Assembly: GCA_914767715.1 (NCBI GenBank)
Contig: OU612068.1
Coordinates: 12,772,001 to 12,836,000, forward strand
Direction: 5' to 3'
DNA: 64,000 nt
Origin: Membranipora membranacea
Lineage: Eukaryota; Bryozoa; Gymnolaemata; Cheilostomatida; Membraniporidae
This document shows, in pieces, positions 58,256 to 64,000 of this stretch. A program made the position numbers and the translations under genes. The first letter of the stretch is position 1, and the number at the start of each line of letters is the position of its first letter. A model generated the notes under the pieces. That model was not told where the DNA came from and ran no database searches. It was given only the letters and a program-made list of their open reading frames with translations.

Positions 58256-60446
58256 AAAAACATGCCAAACGGCAGCATTGAAAAATAAAAACTCTGTTGG
58301 ATTCTTATCAAACTCTGACCAGTTCAAGCTCTTATTAGCCTCATTCAAACTGCAGAATATTGGAATCCTCTGATTAACTGGTGGGTCATAACGCTGACTT
58401 GAAGTTTCAAAAATTATACCAAGGGAGGGTATCACGGTTTTTTTTCGCCGAGATCAAAAAATAGATTCGCTTCAAACCTACCTCATAGGGAGGAGCAACT
58501 CCTGCTCATCTCGAATCTGCAAACCGTTTGGCTCTGCGGCTTTTCACTCTCCGTCAGCGTCCGTTTTATTTAGGGTCACTTTTGCTAAAAAAAAACATGC
58601 CAAACGGCAGCATTGAAAAATAAAAACTCTGTTGGATTCTTATCAAACTCCGACCAGTTCAAGCTCTTATTGGCCTCATTCAAACTGCAGAATATTGGAA
58701 TCCTTTGATTAACTGGTGGGTCATAACGCTGACTTGAAGTTTCAAAAATTATACCAAGGGAGGGTATCACGGTTTTTTTTCGCCGAGATCAAAAAATAGA
58801 TTCGCTTCAAACCTACCTCATAGGGAGGAGCAACTCCTGCTCATCTCGAATCTGCAAACCGTTTGGCTCTGCGGCTTTTCACTCTCCGTCAGCGTCTGTT
58901 TTAATTAGGGTCACTTTTGCTAAAAAAAAACATGCCAAACGGCAGCATTGAAAAATAAAAACTCTGTTGGATTCTTATCAAACTCCGACCAGTTCAAGCT
59001 CTTATTTGCCTCATTCAAACTGCAGAATATTGGAATCCTCTGATTAACTGGTGGGTCATAACGCTGACTTGAAGTTTCAAAAATTATACCAAGGGAGGGT
59101 ATCACGGTTTTTTTTCGCCGAGATCAAAAAATAGATTCGCTTCAAACCTACCTCATAGGGAGGAGCAACTCCTGCTCATCTCGAATCTGCAAATCGTTTG
59201 GCTCTGCAGCTTTTCACTCTCCGTCAGCGTCCGTTTTAATTAGGGTCACTTTTGCTAAAAAAAAACATGCCAAACGGCAGCATTGAAAAATAAAAACTCT
59301 GTTGGATTCTTATCAAGCTCCGACCAGTTCAAGCTCTTATTGGCCTCATTCAAACTGCAGAATATTGGAATCCTCTGATTAACTGGTGGGTCATAAGGCT
59401 GACTTGAAGTTTCAAAAATTATACCAAGGGAGGGTATCACGGTTTTTTTTCGCCGAGATCAAAAAATAGATTCGCTTCAAACCTACCTCATAGGGAGGAG
59501 CAACTCCTGCTCATCTCGAATCTGCAAACCGTTTGGCTCTGCGGCTTTTCACTCTCCGTCAGCGTCCGATTTAATTAGGGTCACTTTTGCTAAAAAAAAA
59601 ACATGCCAAACGGCAGCATTGAAAAATAAAAACTTTGTTGGATTCTTATCAAACTCCGACCAGTTCAAGCTGTTATTGGCCTCATTCAAACTGCAGAATA
59701 TTGTAATCCTCTGATTAACTGGTGGGTCATAACGCTGACTTGAAGTTTCAAAAATTATACCAAGGGAGGGTATCACGGTTTTTTTTCGCCGAGATCAAAA
59801 AATAGATTCGCTTCAAACCTACCTCATAGGGAGGAGCAACTCCTGCTCATCTCGAATCTGCAAACCGTTTGGCTCTGCGGCTTTTCACTCTCCGTCAGCG
59901 TCCGTTTTAATTAGGGTCACTTTTGCTAAAAAAAAACATGCCGGACGGCAGCATTGAAAATTTAAAACTCTGTTGGATTCTTATCAAACTCCGACCAATT
60001 CAAGCTCTTATTGGCCTCATTCAAACTGCAGAATATTGGAATCCTCTGATTAACTGGTGGGTCATAACGCTGACTTGAAGTTTCAAAAATTATACCAAGG
60101 GAGGGTATCACGGTTTTTTTTCGCCGAGATCAAAAAATAGATTCGCTTCAAACCTACCTCATAGGGAGGAGCAACTCCTGCTCATCTCGAATCTGCAAAC
60201 CGTTTGGCTCTGCGGCTTTTCACTCTCCGTCAGCGTCCGTTTTAATTAGGGTCACTTTTGCTAAAAAAAAACATGCCAAACGGCAGCATTGAAAAATAAA
60301 AACTCTGTTGGATTCTTATCAAACTCCGACCAGTTCAAGCTCTTATTGGCCTAATTCAAACTGCAGAATATTGGAATCCTCTGATTAACTGGTGGGACAT
60401 AACGCTGACTTGAAGTTTCAAAAATTATACCAAGGGAGGGTATCAC

Positions 60447-60650
60447 GTTTTTTTTTCGCCGAGATCAAAAAATAGATTCGCTTCAAACCTACCTCATAGG
60501 GAGGAGCAACTCCTGCTCATCTCGAATCTGCAAACCGTTTGGCTCTGCGGCTTTTCACTCTCCGTCAGCGTCCGTTTTAATTAGGGTCACTTTTGCTAAA
60601 AAAAAAACATGCCAAACGGCAGCATTGAAAAATGAAAAACTCTGTTGGAT
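60447..60650. repeat. Segment repeated at the right window edge (63802-64000)
   Basis: CACGTTTTTTTTTCGCC (60445, 63800) is followed in both places by an A10 tract and by AAATGAAAAACTCTG (60632, 63986), which has an extra G. The offset is 3354-3355 bp, ten monomers. The second copy is cut by the window end, so a larger duplication probably continues outside. Confidence 0.75.
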
Positions 60651-63600
60651 TCTTATCAAGCTCCGACCAGTTCAAGCTCTTATTGGCCTCATTCAAACTG
60701 GAGAATATTGGAATCCTTTGATTAACTGGTGGGTCATAACGCTGACTTGAAGTTTCAAAAATTATACCAAGGGAGGGTATCACGGTTTTTTTTCGCCGAG
60801 ATCAAAAAATAGATTCGCTTCAAACCTACCTCATAGGGAGGAGCAACTCCTGCTCATCTCGAATCTGCAAACCGTTTGGCTCTGCGGCTTTTCACTCTCC
60901 GTCAGCGTCCGTTTTAATTAGGGTCACTTTTGCTAAAAAAAAACATGCCAAACGGCAGCATTGAAAAATAAAAACTCTGTTGGATTCTTATCAAACTCCG
61001 ACCAGTTCAAGCTCTTATTGGCCTCATTCAAACTGCAGAATATTGGAATCCTCTGATTAACTGGTGGGTCATAACGCTGACTTGAAGTATCAAAAATTAT
61101 ACCAAGGGAGGGAATCACGGTTTTTTTTCGCCGAGATCAAAAAATAGATTCGCTTCAAACCTACCTCATAGGGAGGAGCAACTCCTGCTCATCTCGAATC
61201 TGCAAATCGTTTGGCTCTGCGGCTTTTCACTCTCCGTCAGCGTCCGTTTTAATTAGGGTCACTTTTGCTAAAAAAAAACATGCCAAACGGCAGCATTGAA
61301 AAATAAAAACTCTGTTGGATTCTTATCAAACTCCGACCAGTTCAAGCTCTTATTGGCCTCATTCAAACTGCAGAATATTGGAATCCTCTGATTAACTGGT
61401 GGGTCATAACGCTGACTTGAAGTTTCAAAAATTATACAAAGGGAGGGTATCACGGTTTTTTTTCGCCGAGATCAAAAAATAGATTCGCTTCAAACCTACC
61501 TCATAGGGAGGAGCAACTCCTGCTCATCTCGAATCTGCAAATCGTTTGGCTCTGCGGCTTTTCACTCTCCGTCAGCGTCCGTTTTAATTAGGGTCACTTT
61601 TGCTAAAAAAAAACATGCCAAACGGCAGCATTGAAAAATAAAAACTCTGTTGGATTCTTATCAAACTCCGACCAGTTCAAGCTCTTATTGGCCTCATTCA
61701 AACTGCAGAATATTGGAATCCTCTGATTAACTGGTGGCGGTCATAACGCTGACTTGAAGTTTCAAAAATTATACCAAGGGAGGGTATCACGGTTTTTTTT
61801 CGCCGAGATCAAAAAATAGATTCACTTCAAACCTACCTCATAGGGAGGAGCAACTCCTGCTCATCTCGAATCTGCAAACCGTTTGGCTCTGCGGCTTTTC
61901 ACTTTCCGTCAGCGTCCGTTTTAATTAAGGTCACTTTTGCTTAGAAAAAACATGCCAAACGGCAGCATTGAAAAATAAAAACTCTGTTGGATTCATATCA
62001 AACTCCGACCAGTTCAAGCTCTTATTGGCCTCATTCAAACTGCAGAATATTGGAATCCTCTGATTAACTGGTGGGTCATAACGCTGACTTGAAGTTTCAA
62101 AAATTATACCAAGGGAGGGTATCACGGTTTTTTTTCGCCGAGATCAAAAAATAGATTCGCTTCAAACCTACCTCATAGGGAGGAGCAACTCCTGCTCATC
62201 TCGAATCTGCAAACCGTTTGGCTCTGCGGCTCTTCACTCTCCGTCAGCGTCCGTTTTAATTAGGGTCACTTTTGCTAAAAAAAAACATGCCAAACGGCAG
62301 CATTGAAAAATAAAAACTCTGTTGGATTCTTATCAAACTCCGACCAGTTCAAGCTCTTATTGGCCTCATTCAAACTGCAGAATATTGGAATCCTCTGATT
62401 AACTGGTGGGTCATAACGCTGACTTGAAGTTTCAAACATTATACCAAGGGAGGGTATCACGGTTTTTTTTCGCCGAGATCAAAAAATAGATTCGCTTCAA
62501 ACCTACCTCATAGGGAGGAGCAACTCCTGCTCATCTCGAATCTGCAAACCGTTTGGCTCTGCGGCTTTTCACTCTCCGTCAGCGTCCGTTTTAATTAGGG
62601 TCACTTTTGCTAAAAAAAAAACATGCCAAACGGCAGCATTGAAAAATCAAAACTCTGTTGGATTCTTATCAAACTCCGACCAGTTCAAGCTCTTATTGGC
62701 CTCATTCAAACTGCAGAATATTGGAATCCTTTGATTAACTGGTGGGTCATAACGCTGACTTGAAGTTTCAAAAATTATACCAAGGGAGGGTATCACGGTT
62801 TTTTTGCGCCGAGATAAAAAAATAGATTCGCTTCAAACCTACCTCATAGGGAGGAGCAACTCCTGCTCATCTCCAATCTGCAAACCGTTTGGCTCTGCGG
62901 CTTTTCACTCTCCGTCAGCGTCCGTTTTAATTAGGGTCACTTTTGCTAAAAAAAAAACATGCCAAACGGCAGCATTGAAAAATAAAAACTCTGTTGGATT
63001 CTTATCAAACTCCGACCAGTTCAAGCTCTTATTGGCCTCATTCAAACTGCAGAATATTGGAATCCTCTGATTAACTGGTGGGTCATAACGCTGACTTGAA
63101 GTTTCAAAAATTATACTAAGGGAGGGTATCACGGTTTTTTTTCGCCAAGATCAAAAAATAGATTCGCTTCAAACCTACCTCATAGGGAGGAGCAACTCCT
63201 GCTCATCTCGAATCTGCAAACCGTTTGGCTCTGCGGCTTTTCACTCTCCGTCAGCGTCCGTTTTAATTAGGGTCACTTTTGCTAAAAAAAACATGCCAAA
63301 CGGCAGCATTGAAAAATAAAAACTCTGTTGGATTCTTATCAAACTCCGACCAGTTCAAGCTCTTATTGGCCTCATTCAAACTGCAGAATATTGGAATCCT
63401 TTGATTAACTGGTGGGTCATAACGCTGACTTGAAGTTTCAAAAATTATACCAAGGGAGGGTATCACGGTTTTTTTTCGCCGAGATAAAAAAATAGATTCG
63501 CTTCAAACCTACCTCATAGGGAGGAGCAACTCCTGCTCATCTCGAATCTGCAAACCGTTTGGCTCTGCGGCTTTTCACTCTCCGTCAGCGTCCGTTTTAA

Positions 63601-64000
63601 TTAGGGTCACTTTTTCTAAAAAAAAACATGCCAAACGGCAGCATTGAAAAATAAAAACTCTGTTGGATTCTTATCAAACTCCGACCAGTTCAAGCTCTTA
63701 TTGGCCTCATTCAAACTGCAGAATATTGGAATCCTCTGATTAACTGCGGGGTCATAACGCTGACTTGAAGTTTCAAAAATTATACCAAGGGAGGGTATCA
63801 CGTTTTTTTTTCGCCGAGATCAAAAAATAGATTCGCTTCAAACCTACCTCATAGGGAGGAGCAACTCCTGCTCATCTCGAATCTGCAAACCGTTTGGCTC
63901 TGCGGCTTTTCACTCTCCGTCAGCGTCCGTTTTAATTAGGGTCACTTTTGCTAAAAAAAAAACATGCCAAACGGCAGCATTGAAAAATGAAAAACTCTGT

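Larger units (their letters stand above)
1..64000. repeat. Satellite DNA array of about 192 tandem ~335-bp monomers
   Basis: The same sequence recurs head to tail without a break. The anchor GGGTATCAC (or a one-base variant) recurs about 192 times, at spacings of 335 bp (most common), 332, 334, 336, 337, 338 and 314-316 bp. All copies share one orientation, and no interval holds unrelated sequence. Copies differ by roughly 1-4 percent by eye, mostly single substitutions, poly-A length changes and one 21-bp deletion. Recurrent variants are arranged in repeating groups, so blocks of monomers have been duplicated together. This is the pattern expected of constitutive heterochromatin evolving by unequal exchange and gene conversion. 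I do not recognise the family. A tandemly repeated rDNA spacer or a multicopy gene is unlikely, because no rRNA, tRNA or conserved reading frame is present. Both array ends lie outside the window. Confidence 0.98.
56100..64000. repeat. Array domain V: 1003-bp duplication, then standard monomers
   Basis: Anchors: 56428, 56762, 57097, 57431, 57765, 58100, 58435, 58770, 59105, 59440, 59776, 60111, 60446, 60783, 61118, 61453, 61790, 62125, 62460, 62796, 63132, 63466, 63801. The B, C and D types of the previous domain are absent. Short T7 tracts occur near 56431, 57100 and 57434. Private variants include CATGCCGGACGG (57262, 59942), CTCTGTTGAATTC (56620, 57623), a 2-bp insertion in GTGGCGGTCAT (61736) and an inserted G giving AAATGAAAAACTC (60632, 63986). 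The array continues past the right edge of the window. Confidence 0.7.

Noticed and set aside
1-64000. CRISPR array or bacterial repeat locus
   Set aside because: There are no short direct repeats separated by unique spacers; the whole 335-bp unit repeats, and no cas-like gene is present.
1-64000. rDNA, 5S or histone gene cluster
   Set aside because: The monomer is too short for rRNA or histone units, and no 5S internal promoter or histone-like reading frame is visible.
1-64000. Transposon insertion, long terminal repeat or inverted monomers
   Set aside because: Anchor spacing never departs from 314-338 bp, so nothing is inserted, and no copy is on the opposite strand.
1-64000. Telomeric simple repeat tracts (TTAGG or TTAGGG type)
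   Set aside because: Only the single TTAGGG inside each monomer (TAATTAGGGTCAC) is found; it is not in tandem.

Overview
The whole 64-kb window is one uninterrupted satellite DNA array. About 192 head-to-tail copies of a roughly 335-bp monomer run from the first base to the last, all in one orientation. I counted copies with the anchor GGGTATCAC, which ends at 149, 484, 822 and so on to 63801; mean spacing is about 333 bp. There is no unique sequence, no recognisable protein-coding gene, no RNA gene and no inserted transposon. Both ends of the window lie inside the array, so its true length is unknown.

Organism: long monomers, near-identical tandem copies and multi-monomer higher-order repeats point to constitutive heterochromatin of a eukaryote (pericentromeric, centromeric or subtelomeric), not a bacterium. 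The monomer keeps about 13 CpG dinucleotides, close to what its base composition predicts. This fits a genome without heavy CpG methylation, such as many insects and other invertebrates. I do not recognise the satellite family and cannot name a species.

Layout: shared variants divide the array into five domains with approximate edges. Domain I (1-13500) has 335-bp monomers, a nested 1.32-kb duplication and a 4.0-kb, 12-monomer tandem duplication. Domain II (13500-33660) contains every 332-bp (A6) monomer and most of the monomers lacking 21 bp, arranged in 4.61-kb, 5.62-kb and 1.67-kb repeats. Domain III (33660-40340) has a 1.0-kb three-monomer repeat. Domain IV (40340-56100) is the most homogeneous and is built from roughly 1.34-kb four-monomer units. 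Domain V (56100-64000) has a 1.0-kb duplication and a 3.36-kb offset repeat that runs off the window.

The most interesting signals are these: possible origin of the monomer from an older half-unit of about 165 bp; a 21-bp deletion at a 6-bp direct repeat that spread as a linked haplotype through the left 35 kb only; a 9-bp inverted repeat in almost every monomer, most of whose recurrent variants would still pair in plus-strand RNA; and nested duplications that record unequal exchange. Nothing in the window encodes a multi-gene system.
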